DNA of 64,000 bases from the NCBI RefSeq assembly GCF_029931775.1, contig NC_079318.1, positions 24,380,159 to 24,444,158 of the forward strand. The letters are read 5' to 3'. The notes under the pieces are model-generated. The model worked only from the letters and a program-made list of their open reading frames with translations. It did no database searches and was not told where the DNA came from. This document shows, in pieces, positions 1-10,699 of this stretch. The first letter of the stretch is position 1, and each line of letters begins with the position of its first letter. Made by a program: the position numbers and the translations under genes. Origin of the DNA: Euleptes europaea (Eukaryota > Chordata > Lepidosauria > Squamata > Sphaerodactylidae).

Positions 1-138
1 TAAATAAAAACTTAATAGCAAAGCAGCAAGATTTAATATGAGAACAGCTTACTGATAAAGGAATAGTTTAGAAAATTAAAAGAAAATTAACTTACCTTCT
101 ATAGAGAGTAAGATCACCAACAAATAAAGCCAATAGAG

Positions 139-423
139 CAGTGGTTCCCAACCTTTTTTTGACCAGGGACCACTAGGACTTTTTTGTTCGGTGCAGGGAC
201 CCCAAGGTTCAAAATAAAAATTCTGAGAATTTGAAAATAAACTTTAATCATAACTGTTAGTTAAACATTAAACTTAGAATAATTTTTGAATATATATTTT
301 TATAATAGAGAACTTTTAATTGAAAATATTAATTTATTATGGGTTTATAACTTTGTTTCGCGGACCTTAATTTAGTTCTCGTGGACCCCTGGGGGTCCAC
401 GGACCCCTGGTTGGGAACCAGTG
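139..423. mobile_element. hAT-type MITE (CAGTGGTTCCCAACC ends) with perfect target duplication
   Basis: Starts CAGTGGTTCCCAACC and ends GGTTGGGAACCAGTG; flanked by the 8-bp direct repeat CAATAGAG (131-138 and 424-431). Eight-bp duplications and CAGTG-type ends define hAT elements. It is 285 bp with no ORF. A related, right-truncated copy lies at 48085. Confidence 0.9.
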
Positions 424-1430
424 CAATAGAGTGAGCTGTAACACAAACCTGGGTGAACACAAATACCTTTACCTGATGCCAAAATTTCATTGGATTTGGT
501 GCCAATCAAATAATTCAGGGAGGACATTCTTCAGTTGAGGTGCCACAGCAGATCAAGAAGGCCTCCAGAAGGCAATATAATTAGGCACTTATGCCTAATT
601 ATCCACTTATCCAGAAGAGTTAAAAATTCACACTTAAGGCAAAGGTTGACACATTAAAAGGCAAATCACTACCCTATCTGGACTCTTTCTCCATTTTAGG
701 AAGAGTCAGGAAGTCTGGGGAGCTTCCAACCTATATCCAAGACAGAATGGATCTCCTTAAAACGATACCTATATGTTACGTGCTTTATTTGGTGTTCTTT
801 GTGGCCATGGTTTCCCTCAAAAGCTTTGTTGAGGTTATTCAGCTGTTTCTAATGGCAAATGATCAGGCTTCCAAATGAAATTTCTCCCCACTAACAGAAG
901 TACAGTTGCTAACATTCAGTGCAACGGATATTACCTACTTGGTGGACTGAACCATGTTTCAGTGGATAGCATCAATTAACCTGAGAAGAGCCCCGACTAA
1001 CAAATTCACTGCGCTAACTCAGTGAATCCATCTTCTAAAATCCAGGTGCAGAAAGTGAATGTTAAGGTACAACATTTATAAAGCAGTCTTCCCTTCACTA
1101 GCGGAAGCAAAATCTGGAAAGGTGAACCACAGAACAAAAAAGTATAGTTTCTTACTCGTCTGGAATGAGTCTGATTAGAACACTGCTGTCACCCTGTTAT
1201 CTGGAATGAGGTAGAAACTGGTGAAAGCACTCCAGATTAAAACAGCAGCTTAGGTACATTGCACTGACTATTGGACTTAACTCCTCTTGACGTTTCTAAA
1301 AATAAAGCTGTAAAAAAACGCTATTTAAGTGACAAGTTCCGCCAACCCCTTTTCAATTTCCAGATATTTTGTTCTGAAGCTAAAGGGGAGAATGAGGAAA
1401 CACACTCAGTTATCACGGCAGGAGTCAAAC
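424..1430. other. Intergenic, nothing recognised
   Basis: AT-rich unique-looking sequence downstream of EGLN1. SPRTN would be expected beyond EGLN1 in amniote synteny, but no SPRTN exon is visible here. Confidence 0.5.
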
Positions 1431-1639
1431 TAGCGTTGCCAATTCCCTCTTCTTCACCGGCGGGAGGTTTTTAGGGTGGAGACTGAGGAGGGCGGGGTTT
1501 GGGGAGGGGAGGGACTTCAATGCCATAGAGTCCAGTTGCCAAAGCGGCCATTTTCTCCAGGTGAACTGATCTCTATCCGCTGGAGATCAGTTGTAATGGC
1601 AGGAGATCTCCTGCTAATAGCTGGAGGTTGGTAACCCTA
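1431..1639. mobile_element. hAT-type MITE, TAGGGTTGCC family
   Basis: Ends TAGCGTTGCC and GGTAACCCTA, with near-identical flanks AGTCAAAC (1423-1430) and GGTCAAAC (1640-1647), a 7/8 match to an 8-bp duplication. It shares its body (CTGGAGATCAGTT, GGGCGGGGTTTGGGGAGGG) with seven more copies at 57.5-60.9 kb, lying in the opposite orientation to most of them. Confidence 0.85.
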
Positions 1640-2308
1640 GGTCAAACAGATCATAAGCTTAGATTACAATCAAAAGATTCCTAGGTCCTTCGTAAGATTT
1701 GCTACTTCTACTATTCTTTTTTTTTATTGCAATTTTTGTAGTTTTATTGGTATTTTGGATGTTATATATTTTGTAAGCTGCCCCAAAGATCAAATAAAAT
1801 GGAACAGCAAGGGAGAGATGCTTGAAATAATTAAATCACAGGTTGTAATGTTTAAAAAACAAACAGAAAAGCAGAAACTAGTCTAATGAAATTCCTGTTG
1901 GAGTATTCCAGTCTAGGTTGGTGCATGTACAAGTGCTGACGTGGAAAAATTAGTTAACAAGGAAGCAATGTCATTCTATGGGAACACAGGTATTAGCCAT
2001 GCTACAGTAACAGAACTACTAGAATGTGGAAATCAGCATTATTTATTCCCCAAGGTAAATTGATTTTAGGCCAACCTAAAATTAGCACAGTTGTGTTCAG
2101 TTGCTACGATAAACTTTACCTTCAACAGCTTGAAAATACAGAGAATTTGGGAATTGCTCATCCCTCAATCACTGTGACATGACCAGGGGCATCTTCAGCA
2201 CCTGAAAAACCTTGATCTCTTCCTCGGCTCTTAAAGGAAACAACTGCCTTATCCATGTGACATGAGTTGGGAGATGGGTAATGACAGACTTTGTGAAGTG
2301 GCACTAAA

Positions 2309-2860
2309 ACATAAGAACATAAGAAAGGTCATGCTGGATCAGACCGAGGTCCATCAAGTCCAGCAGACTGTTCATACTGTGGCTCAACCAGGTGCCTCTA
2401 GGAAGCCCACAAACAAGACAACCGCAGCAGCATTGCCCTGCCTGTGTTCCACGGTACCTAATATAATAGGCATGCTCCTCTGATCCTGGAGAGAATAGGT
2501 ATGCAGCATGACTAGTGGTCATTTTTACTAGTAGCCATGAATAGCCCTATGCTCCATGAACATGTCCACTTCCCTCTTAAAGTCTTGCAAGTTGGCAGCC
2601 ATCACCACATCCGGGGGCAGGGAGTTCCACAATTTAACTATGCGCTGTGTGAAGAAATACTTCCTTTTATCTGTTTTGAATCTCTCATCCTCCAGCTTCA
2701 GCATACGACCCCGCATTATAGTATTATGAGAGGGAGAAAAGCTTCTCCCTGTCCAATCTCCCCATACCATGCATGTTATAGACCTCTATCATGTCTCCCC
2801 CTGACCGCCTTCTTTCCAAGTTAAACTGCCCTTTCTTTTCAAGCTAAAACACAGGTGACA
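2309..2860 (-). mobile_element. CR1-like LINE, 3' end of ORF2 and 3' UTR
   Basis: The minus strand at 2770-2528 encodes FFTQRIVKLWNSLPPDVVMA, the C-terminal signature of CR1/L2-group reverse transcriptases. It is followed by a 3' UTR with CTGGACTTGATGGACCT and a tail of TTCTTATG repeats (read as ACATAAGAACATAAGA on plus). The element is 5' truncated. The same 3' end recurs at 8879, 32855, 39047, 39377 and 56420. Confidence 0.85.
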
Positions 2861-2967
2861 TGTAGTCAGCCATTGCAAGCTCAACACAACAGGGATAGAT
2901 GGCTTTAAACTGGGGACTGACATACAAAATGCTTGAAAATCACAGAGGAGGAGGGAAAAGAGATTAA

Positions 2968-3529
2968 GGCTGTTACCGCACTAGGAATTCCCAGCGATGT
3001 ATTAAGAGTTTGAAAATGTTATAAAAAATACTGTTCGCACTTTCTATGTATTCCCACCAATGTATTAAGAGTTTGAAACTGTTATAAAAAATACTGTTCG
3101 CACATTGGCTGTTACCGCACTTTGGCTGTTATTCCCAGTGATGTATCAAGAATTTGGAAATGTTATAAAAAACATAGTTTAAAAGGGTTTTTGGATGCCA
3201 CGGTTAAAAAATGGTTGGAAGACGTCGTCACAGCTAAAGGGGCCAAACAAAGTGCGAACAGTATTTTTTATAACAGTTTCAAACTCTTAATACATCGGTG
3301 GGAATACACAGAAAGTGTGAACAGTATTTTTTATAACATTTCCAAACTCTTAATACATCGCTGGGATTACCTAGTGCGGTAACAGCCTTTGTTTGGCCCC
3401 TTTAGCTGTGAAGACGTCTTCCAACAATTTTTTAGCCATGGCATCCAAAAACCCTTTTAAAGCGATGTTTTTTTATAACATTTTCAAACTCTTAATACAT
3501 CGCTGGGAATACCTAGTGCGGTAACAGCC
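2968..3529. mobile_element. Harbinger-like MITE (GGCTGTTACCGCACTAGG ends), host of a nested copy
   Basis: Terminal inverted repeats GGCTGTTACCGCACTAGG / CCTAGTGCGGTAACAGCC are flanked by TAA on both sides (2965-2967, 3530-3532). The 3-bp TAA duplication points to PIF/Harbinger, tentatively. It contains repeated subunits with TTTGAAA, TATAAAAAATACTGTTCGCA and GATGTATTAAGAG. A second copy (3107-3387) is inserted in it. Confidence 0.8.
3107..3387 (+). mobile_element. Nested copy of the same MITE with a short ORF
   Basis: Begins GGCTGTTACCGCAC and ends GTGCGGTAACAGCC inside the element at 2968-3529. By comparison with 40941-41215, where the site is uninterrupted, the flanks ATT and TTT fit an approximate 3-bp duplication. 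A frame on the plus strand ends with EYTES...HRWDYLVR and stops at the TAA inside the terminal repeat (3380-3382), as in the copy at 49971. Confidence 0.75.
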
Positions 3530-4380
3530 TAAATAGAAAAGAAAGGCTACACTCAACTGACAGTAAGATCAAAGCTCGTGATGACTAATAAGAGAGGAGT
3601 CAAAGGTTTTCCAGAACAGGATAGTTTTGGGAATATGCACCTATATTGTTGAGCAACACCAGGGGGCCCCTTTGTCTCACTTGGCCTGTTGCCACATAAG
3701 ACTTGGCAAAAACCATCCTGAACGCTGAACATACAGTACAAGAGAGGTATGCACATTTTACTGTGTCACACAAGTGAAAATGATTAAGCATGTTTAGGTT
3801 GAGGCAAAGAGATGATTTCTGGGCCGGACCAACAAGAAAATGTGTCTCCCCCCACCCTCAGTCGTACGTTCATATATTTATTTCTGGTACATCGCTGTTC
3901 CTATTTTACCTTTGGGGAGGGATTATTTATCAGCCTGTGCATAATCTCTTCCAACCACCACCTTACTTATCTATCCAGACACCAAGTGCTGCTATGTTTG
4001 AGTTGCAGATATTCCGTAATACATCAAGTACAGCAGTAACAAAAGGCATACATATAGTTTATCCAATTCACTATATAGTATCTCAAAAAATTCAATAGCA
4101 TATACAAAGCACAGATATATCACACCAACAACAGAATGTAATATGTAAAACAAAACAATACAATGAGGGAGTGTCCATAGCAGAAATACTGCAATGATTA
4201 GCAGAGTCCAGATCCTGTTTCTGTAATACTCCTTGAGATCAGTTCAAGTATCAGAGAGTATGATCTCCCTGGAGTGTGAAATGTAATTTCTGGACTTAAT
4301 CGATGGTACAATGACCTGTCAATGCCTCAGTTGGCAGCGTAGTTCCAGTGAACCCTTCATTCACAACAGGGATCCGGTTA
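3530..4380. other. Intergenic, mostly unassigned
   Basis: No gene or clear repeat was recognised at 3530-4100. 4100-4440 may be part of a Penelope-like element because of the motif at 4388-4410. Confidence 0.4.
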
Positions 4381-4387
4381 TTCTCTT

Positions 4388-4410
4388 GTTTCGATGGATA
4401 TCTTCATCAG
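4388..4410 (-). ncRNA. Hammerhead-ribozyme-like motif (possible Penelope-like element remnant)
   Basis: The minus strand reads CTGATGA A GAT ATCC ATC GAAAC: the CUGAUGA and GAAA core boxes flank a stem II of GAU/AUC with loop AUCC. One extra A separates CUGAUGA from stem II compared with the classical hammerhead. Penelope-like elements are known to carry hammerhead motifs. Stem III and stem I were not resolved, so activity is unproven. Confidence 0.4.
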
Positions 4411-4521
4411 GATTCAACATGGACTGCATCTAAGCTAGTTCCTGAATCAGGCCTGCCCTGGTTCTCTCCTGTGCTGTGTGGCTGCTGCTGGTTCCCCAGC
4501 TCGGCAAGATAACGATAACAG

Positions 4522-4737
4522 CGGGGAGGGGCTGTGGCTCAGTTTGTAGAGCCTCTGCTTGGCATGCAGAAGGTCCCAGGTTCAATCCCTGGCATCTCCA
4601 GTTAAAGGAACTAGGCAGGTAGGTGATGTGAAAGATCTCTGCCTGAGACCCTGGGGAGCCGCTGCCGGTCTGAGTAGACAACACTGACTTCGATGGATCC
4701 AAAAGTCTGATTCAGTATAAGGCAGCGTCATGTGTTC
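4522..4737 (+). mobile_element. tRNA-derived SINE
   Basis: Pol III A box (TGGCTCAGTTTGTAGAGC) and B box (GGTTCAATCCC) in a tRNA-like head starting GGGGAGGGGCTGTGGC; body ends ...TCTGATTCAGTATAAGGCAG. Related copies on the minus strand lie at 55161 and 56860. Confidence 0.8.
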
Positions 4738-4837
4738 CTGAATGGAACGCAAGCGCTGGGACAATCGAAATCCTCAGGAAATGGTTATAGTGTCAGAAGC
4801 CAGTGTAAAACAGGCCAAGGCCATTATAGTGTATTTA

Positions 4838-4985
4838 TTTATTTAAATTATTTATTAGCTGCCTCTCTTCCTTATGGAGCTCAAGGCGGCTTACAGTATA
4901 GGAACACAGCGAGCAGAAAAAGGCCTCCATAAGCTGGCACAGGCTGGTAGCAGCCAAACACACCACAGCCACTTTAGACAGCTGG
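4838..4985 (-). mobile_element. LINE 3' tail fragment (L2-like)
   Basis: The minus strand reads CTGTAAGCCGCCTTGAGCTC followed by TAAATAA repeats, like the tail GCAATCCACCTTGAGCCCC...AAATAAAATAAA of the L2-like LINE at 37.3 kb. Confidence 0.5.
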
Positions 4986-5353
4986 TGGTGGATTCTCGCT
5001 TGCAGTGTTCTCTTACATTGATTTGGAATTTGGAGTTTAGAAATAGATTTTTTTTTTAAAGAAATGACCGCTAAGATTCTCCCCGTGTACTTTGCTTGCT
5101 GTGGTATTTTTGCTTGCAATGTCTTACCACACGCATCCCATCCCCCAACATTCAATTCCCCCGTGATTGAAGCTGTGCAATCCATTCTACCACCTCAGTG
5201 TTTCCCATTTCCCCACCACAGGTGAAGCAGCGGATGATAAGTTTCCTTATTTTCACCTGAGAAATGTTAGAGGATATGCAACATCAGTTAGCCACCTATT
5301 TCACACGCAGCTGTCGACTACGCTCACTTGTGCCTCTTCCCATTCCTCACACA

Positions 5354-5648
5354 GCCAGCGTGATGTAGTGGTTAAGAGCGGTGGTTTGGAGCAGTGGACT
5401 CTGACCTGGAGAACCGGGTTTGTTTCCCCACTCCTCCACATGAGTGGAGGACGCTAATCTGGTAAACCGGGTTGGTTTCCCCACTCCTCCACATGAAGCC
5501 AGCTGGGTAACCTTGGGCTAGTCACAGCTCTCTCAGCCCCACCTACCTCACAGGGTGTCTGTTGTGGGGAGGGGAAGGTGATTGTAAGTCGGTTTGATTC
5601 TTCCTTAAGGGGTAGAGAAAGTCAGCATATAAAAACCAACTTCTTCTT
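5354..5648 (+). mobile_element. tRNA-derived SINE (TAGTGGTTAAGAGC head)
   Basis: A-box-like TAGTGGTTAAGAGCGGTGG, a partly duplicated B-box segment (GGTTTGTTTCCCCACTCCTC and GGTTGGTTTCCCCACTCCTC), CTTGGGCTAGTCACAGCTCTC, and the tail ...GCATATAAAAACCAACTTCTTC. The same family on minus is at 43352-43568. Confidence 0.8.
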
Positions 5649-5729
5649 CAATAGGCAGATTATTTTTATCTGTAATTTTAAAGGACAACATGGAGCTGTA
5701 GTGTTGTGCCCATGGGAAACCCCCCCCCC

Positions 5730-5792
5730 CCACACACACACACACACTCATCTCACTGTCTGGTAACAAGCAGTACACACACACACACACCT
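5730..5792. repeat. Interrupted (AC)n microsatellite
   Basis: C-run followed by (CA)n, a non-repeat break (about 5750-5773), then a second (CA)n run. Confidence 0.9.
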
Positions 5793-6582
5793 ACACAGCC
5801 TGATCACACTGCCTTGCTCAAGGACAGACTCCCCTCCCTCCGTTCCCGTCCGTGCGCACAAAAGAACTCTCTGATCTCTATAGATTGCTTTATTGTCCGA
5901 TGTAGCGAATGGCTAGTTAGACGCCCTTGCGCATAAGAAATTGCTGACTTTGTATCCTTAATGTGCAGTGATGATGCTAGAGAGACTGTATGGTCAAATG
6001 TATCTTTTAATGGAATGTAACCGCCTTCATGGTATAAGAAGTACTGCTTCTCCTTTGCTTGGGTGTGGCAGTCTCCCGACTCTGTTTGGAGTCTGTGCAC
6101 CCCGTTCTCTGCTTTGGCCAAAATAAAAGAGCAGCAGTTTATCCAACCTCCTCCTCATTGTCTTCATTGGACTTTATAGATAATTGGGTCACAACAGTAG
6201 CAGCTGAACGTATGTATTTCTCTTCACACACCTTGTTGGAATAAAAGTGAGTTCATTATTCCCTATCACCAACACTAATCAAATCTTAAGTAAAAACCTT
6301 TAACGACGTATCACTTGGAGGCCTGTATATAGTCATATATGGTATGAACAGGTAGTAACAGTTTATTAAGATTTAGCTATCTCACATGCTTCCAGTTTAA
6401 TCAAGCAAAAGATGCTGATTTATACAATTCATCCTCATTTTGGTCACTGATGTTACTTATTTATCCTGTCTTTCCATTTGGGATGTGCAGCTGGAGATAA
6501 GATACCCAACATTAAAGGTTTTGGGTTGGGATGGCAATATCTAACACTGATGCTTGTCTCCCTGTCATGACCTGTGTATACT

Positions 6583-6814
6583 GTTGTGTGTGTGTGTGTG
6601 TGTAAAGTGCTGTCAAGTCGCACCCAACTTATGGCGACCCCTTATGGGGTTTTCATGGCAAGAGACCAACAGAGGTGGTTTGCCAGTGCCTTCCTCTGCA
6701 AAGCAACCCTGGTATTCCTTGGTGGTCTCCCATCCAAATACTAATCAGGGCTGACCCTGCTTAGCTTCTGATATCTGATGAGGTCAGGATAGCCTAGGCC
6801 ATCCAGGTCAGGGT
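6583..6814 (-). mobile_element. 5S rRNA-derived SINE, full length
   Basis: On the minus strand the head (6814 to about 6705) resembles 5S rRNA, with AGAAGCTAAGCAGGGTCAGC and TTGGATGGGAGACCACCAAGG. The body has GGTTTGCC...CTCTTGCCATGAAAACCCC and the tail GTCGCCATAAGT...CTTGACAGCACTTTACACACAC ends in (CA)n. Copies: 7139, 20958, 42876, 58515 and fragments at 51922 and 23158. Confidence 0.85.
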
Positions 6815-7138
6815 GCATATACTGTTTTCACTCCTGATATCGGAATCGGGAATCACAGCGAGCAAACCACAGTGGCTAAGGAGCATCCCCCAGCTGAGAG
6901 TCAGATCTAACCACTTTGAAAAAAATGGCCTTTTAACTTGTAAAGGGCTAAGGCACAGATACCCAGCCAAAAGGTGTGGAAATGGGTGGTATCACCTGAA
7001 GGGCTTGGAAATCACCTGAAACTTACCTGGTGGCTCTGTGGTGTTACAGACCTTCCTGCCCTTTAAACGGCATTGCTGCCACTGGAAATTGTAGAGGCTG
7101 CATTGACAATGAAGAAATGGGCGGGCAGGTCCCTTTGC

Positions 7139-7359
7139 GTGTGTGTGTAGAGTGCCGTCAAGTGGCATCCGACTTATGGCGACCCCCTTTTTGGGTTTTC
7201 ATGGCAAGAGACTAACAGAGGTGGTTTGCCAGTGCCTTCCTCTGCACAGCAACCCTGGACTTCCTTGGTTGTCTCCCATCCAAATACAAACCAGGGCTGA
7301 CCCTGCTGAGCTTCTAAGATCTGACGAGATCAGGCTAGCCTAGGCCATCCAGGTCAGGA
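7139..7359 (-). mobile_element. 5S rRNA-derived SINE
   Basis: Same structure and orientation as the copy 330 bp to its left; the 5S-like head is at the right end (AGATCTTAGAAGCTCAGCAG). Confidence 0.85.
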
Positions 7360-7614
7360 CAGCAGGTCCCTTTACTCTACAGGAAAAGAAAAAAATGGGC
7401 AGCTCCTGGAGACCAGGGTCTACCACCTATTATTTCAGTGCCTTACAGCTCAGTTAGCATGTCCACTCTTTAAATCCTTTTTTTTAAAAGGCCATTATTA
7501 TTTATAGGAAGATTTAGCCTCAGAACGGGGGAGGCCACATCTACCCCCATTAGATGATGACTGTAAGGCACTGAAATTAACAGAATGGCCATCCATTCTT
7601 AAGTGTCAGGGTGT

Positions 7615-8060
7615 GTCACTGGTGACAAAGACAATTCATACCATAGTATTCCCTATTACTATGCATAGGTGTGAAAGTTGGGCAATGAAGAAAGCTGACA
7701 GGAAGAAAGTTGATTGCTTTGTAATGTGGTGTTGGAGGAGTGTTACAGACACCATGGACGCCAAAAAGACAAAGCAGTAGGGTGCTAGATCAAACTGTCC
7801 CTAGAAGCTAAAAGGACTAAACTGAGGCTATTGTACTTTGGTCACATTATGAGAAGAGTCACTGGAAAAGACCACAACGTTGGGAAAAGTTGAAGTCAGC
7901 AGAAAAAGAAGACCCAACATGAGATGGATTGACTCTATAAAGGAAGCCACGGCCTTCAGTTTGCAAGACCTGAGCAAAGCTGTTAATGATAGGATGTTTT
8001 GGAGGATATTAATTCATAGCTGTAAGTCAGAAGGGACTTGATGGCATTTTAAACACCCAC
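7615..8060 (+). mobile_element. BovB (RTE) LINE, 3' end fragment
   Basis: Degraded plus-strand reading WAMKKADRKKVDCFVMWCWR, then LYFGHIMRRVTGKD and RPNMRWIDSI-like pieces, is typical of the BovB C-terminus. The 3' end GTAAGTCAGAAGGGACTTGA, then TGGCATTTTAAACACC, resembles the 5S SINE tail. It is 5' truncated. Confidence 0.75.
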
Positions 8061-8157
8061 CCACAGAGACTATCCATAATAAAGGATCAGGAAGCAGCTG
8101 CAGGCTTACCCAGCAGCTCTGGACCATTCTGGACCTTCCTGCCATGTAAAGGTCTTG

Positions 8158-8880
8158 CTGCTAGAATTGGAGGTAGCAGATATAGCCCAAAATGTTATTA
8201 TTTTAAATGGCCTTGGACAGTTTCCTAATTCAGATGGATACACATTTAGGGCCCCTATTGGTTGCAGTGTGATCGATTACGGACTATGTTCCCCTGAAAT
8301 GCTAAAATATATAAAACTTGTAAATTTAGAATATTGCACTGAGTGATCACCTCCCCTTAGCAATATTTACTAATTTTATTCAAGAACTAAATTACAATGA
8401 TAATCGGAGCGAACAAAGGGGAGAAGAAATATTGAAACGAATTACTTGGTCCGCTACAACTGAGACAGCAAGGACTTCCTTGCTGCACTCTGAGATCCTA
8501 ATAGAGATGAGAGGGAAAATAATGGATGCAAAAGCTCCAGAGGAAATTATTTCAACCTATTCACAAATAATCAACCGATGTAAAACTAAAGCTACACCCA
8601 TAAACTGTTCAAAACCTAGAGTATATTCCTGGTTTGATACTGATTGTTTAGTCAAGAAAATACAGCTGAGAACCATATTTCATAATTACTGTATCTCAGG
8701 GGACCCTGAACACCATGCTGAATATCAATTGCAAAAAAAAGCTTTCCGGGAGTTGACTCGGAAAAAGAGACGTTTTTCCAAAATGAATGGAACCAACTAC
8801 ATTTAGCTTTTACTACAAATAATAGTAAACTATTTTGGAAAATGCTTTCCAGCAATATTAATAAAAATCAAAATTCAATA
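8158..8880 (+). mobile_element. LINE fragment: end of endonuclease domain and start of reverse transcriptase region
   Basis: Plus-strand frames read NGLGQFPNSDGYTFRAPIGC, VIDYGLCSPEM and EYCTESDHLPLA (split between two frames), where SDHLPL is the APE-endonuclease hallmark. A 124-codon open stretch (8432-8806, PRVYSWFDTDC...) follows. The clade is uncertain. It ends abruptly against a CR1-like 3' tail at 8879. Confidence 0.65.
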
Positions 8881-8922
8881 GGTCTGATCCAGCACGGCCT
8901 TTCTTATGTTCTCATGTGTTTA
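8879..8922 (+). mobile_element. CR1-like LINE 3' tail fragment
   Basis: GGTCTGATCCAGCACGGCCT followed by TTCTTATGTTCTCATG, the same 3' terminus as the elements at 2309 and 32855. Confidence 0.6.
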
Positions 8923-8984
8923 CTGCGTCTGTGAATCTAGAGAAAAATTTGCTCACATTGTTCACATTAAGTTTTTGTCAGTCA

Positions 8985-9497
8985 TTGTCATGATTTAATG
9001 TTATGGATACCTTACTTACTTTTTTCCCTCCTCAGAGGCCATGTCTACCCACTGGCTTTCTTGGGGGTAGACCTGGACTCCGAAGAGGGGGGAAAATCCC
9101 CCTTCAGAGGCCAGGTCTACCAATTGGCTTCTATGGGCCTCCGGAGGCCAGGTCTACTGCCAAAGCCAATGGGTAGACCTGGCTTCCCAATGGGACTCAG
9201 CCAGGTCTACCAATAGGCTCTTATGGCGGTAAACCAGGCCTCCAGACGAGGACTCCGGACGGGGAGGGGGAAATGGCAGGGACTTACAATTTAATTTTTA
9301 TCAATAAATAAGATCACTATTAAGTATATCAAGTTTTATTCAGTGTACCTATAGTTTAATTGACTTAAAACTTTAATTAAAGTTTATTAAGTTAATAAAC
9401 AGTGTACCTACCTATATAGTTTAAGAAATTTGGCTCTCAAAAGAAATCTCAATTGTTGATATTTGGCTCTTTTGACTAATGAGTTTGCTGACCCCTG
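8985..9497. mobile_element. hAT-like element remnant with internal GTCTACC repeats
   Basis: The right end GAGTTTGCTGACCCCTG is the complement of a hAT-type CAGGGGTCAGCAAAC terminus. It is preceded by TTTGGCTCTTTTGACTAATG. The left part (9030-9250) holds several direct and inverted copies of CCAGGTCTACC...TTGGCTTCTATGG. The left terminus is not identified. Confidence 0.5.
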
Positions 9498-9502
9498 CCC
9501 TA

Positions 9503-9600
9503 ACCTATCTGTCAGGATTGTTGTGAGGATAGGAAAGAAGAATGCAAGCTACTTCGGGTTCCCATTGGTGAGACAGGTAGGGTGTAAATAAAGTAATACT
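9503..9600 (+). mobile_element. tRNA SINE 3' part
   Basis: CTAACCTATCTGTCAGGATT...GGGTTCCCATTGGTGAGACA matches the 3' half of the TAGTGGT-headed SINE. The head is missing. Confidence 0.45.
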
Positions 9601-10312
9601 TATTCAAAATTAAGCTTAAATTGGGAGGTGTTCATGTACATTGAATTTCAATTATATTATTAAATTTTACACATTTTGATTTTAGACTAACTTTTATTGT
9701 AACTTAGAAATGAGACCAAGAATATATGCAGTCTTTGCTACTGTTTCGACCATCCAAAACAGCTGTGTTGTTCATGATGTCATCTGTGATCATGCTTGGC
9801 ATCCTGTTTAGTTCAGCAGAGTACTGGTAGCGAGTACAACCATCTTAGGAAAAAAAACTCCCCCATCAAATAAAACTCACTAGAAAGTTTAAATAACAGC
9901 CCTATAAACAATCTAGAGGCAATAATATTACTAGGCATCAAGTTGAATAACCAGGAAGTGTACTTAAACTAGCACTAAAGCTCCCTCTGTAGCATACTGG
10001 TCTACCTTATAGGGCAGTTGTAAGGACCACCTAGTGGGATGCAAAATGATGTCAAGACTTAGGAGAAATGGTCACAAGAACACGAAGAGGAAAAATCTTG
10101 TGAAAGATTCTGAAAACCAGATTTTACGTATGGGCTTTAGCAAGCAGGGAAGAGCAACAGAAAGGGAACCTGTTGCACTGCACACCTCTGTAGGTAATAT
10201 GCACAGCCTGCTCCGATCCCTTAGTCAACAATATTGTCTAGCCCAGAAAGAAGCATCCTTTTAGCCATTCATGGGGTTGACTTGAAATAGTGCCTTTCAG
10301 CCCCAGAACTTG
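9601..10312. other. Intergenic, nothing recognised
   Basis: AT-rich; the short plus-strand frame at 10034-10264 shows no family resemblance. Confidence 0.5.
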
Positions 10313-10320
10313 ATCTACAT

Positions 10321-10602
10321 CAGTGGTCCCCAACCTTTTTTTAGCCATGCCCCACCTAAGCATCTCTAAAATCCTGATGCCTCCCCCCTGTGACATTGTC
10401 ACCAGCTGACTGCTGTGTACATTCTGATTTTAATTTTAAAAATGTGTATGTCACAATATATATTTATATACTGTATATAAGGCCCCAAGAACCATAAGAA
10501 ATGCAAAAAAAAAATTCACTGTTAAGAACTCATTCTCGAATTGCCCCCTTAAAAATCAAATTGCCCCCCTGTGGGGCATGTGCCCCATGTTGGTAATCAC
10601 TG
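10321..10602. mobile_element. hAT-type MITE with perfect 8-bp target duplication
   Basis: Starts CAGTGGTCCCCAACC and ends TGTTGGTAATCACTG; flanked by ATCTACAT (10313-10320 and 10603-10610). It is 282 bp with no ORF and a different body from the MITE at 139. Confidence 0.9.
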
Positions 10603-10699
10603 ATCTACATGGATGGATCTATAAAGGCCCATCTAAAACTCAAGAATTCTCTTTGTTTGCAACTGAGACACATTGACATAGTCTTTCCGCATGATCTGA

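Noticed and set aside
1-138. Possible 3' exon or UTR of SPRTN, expected beyond EGLN1 by synteny
   Set aside because: No SPRTN-like coding sequence could be read in the left part of the window.
4522-4600. Possible tRNA gene
   Set aside because: A and B boxes are present but the cloverleaf is poor and a SINE body follows.
6700-6814. Possible 5S rRNA gene or pseudogene
   Set aside because: The 5S-like part is fused to a SINE body and (CA)n tail and recurs at several sites, so it is a SINE head, not a 5S gene.
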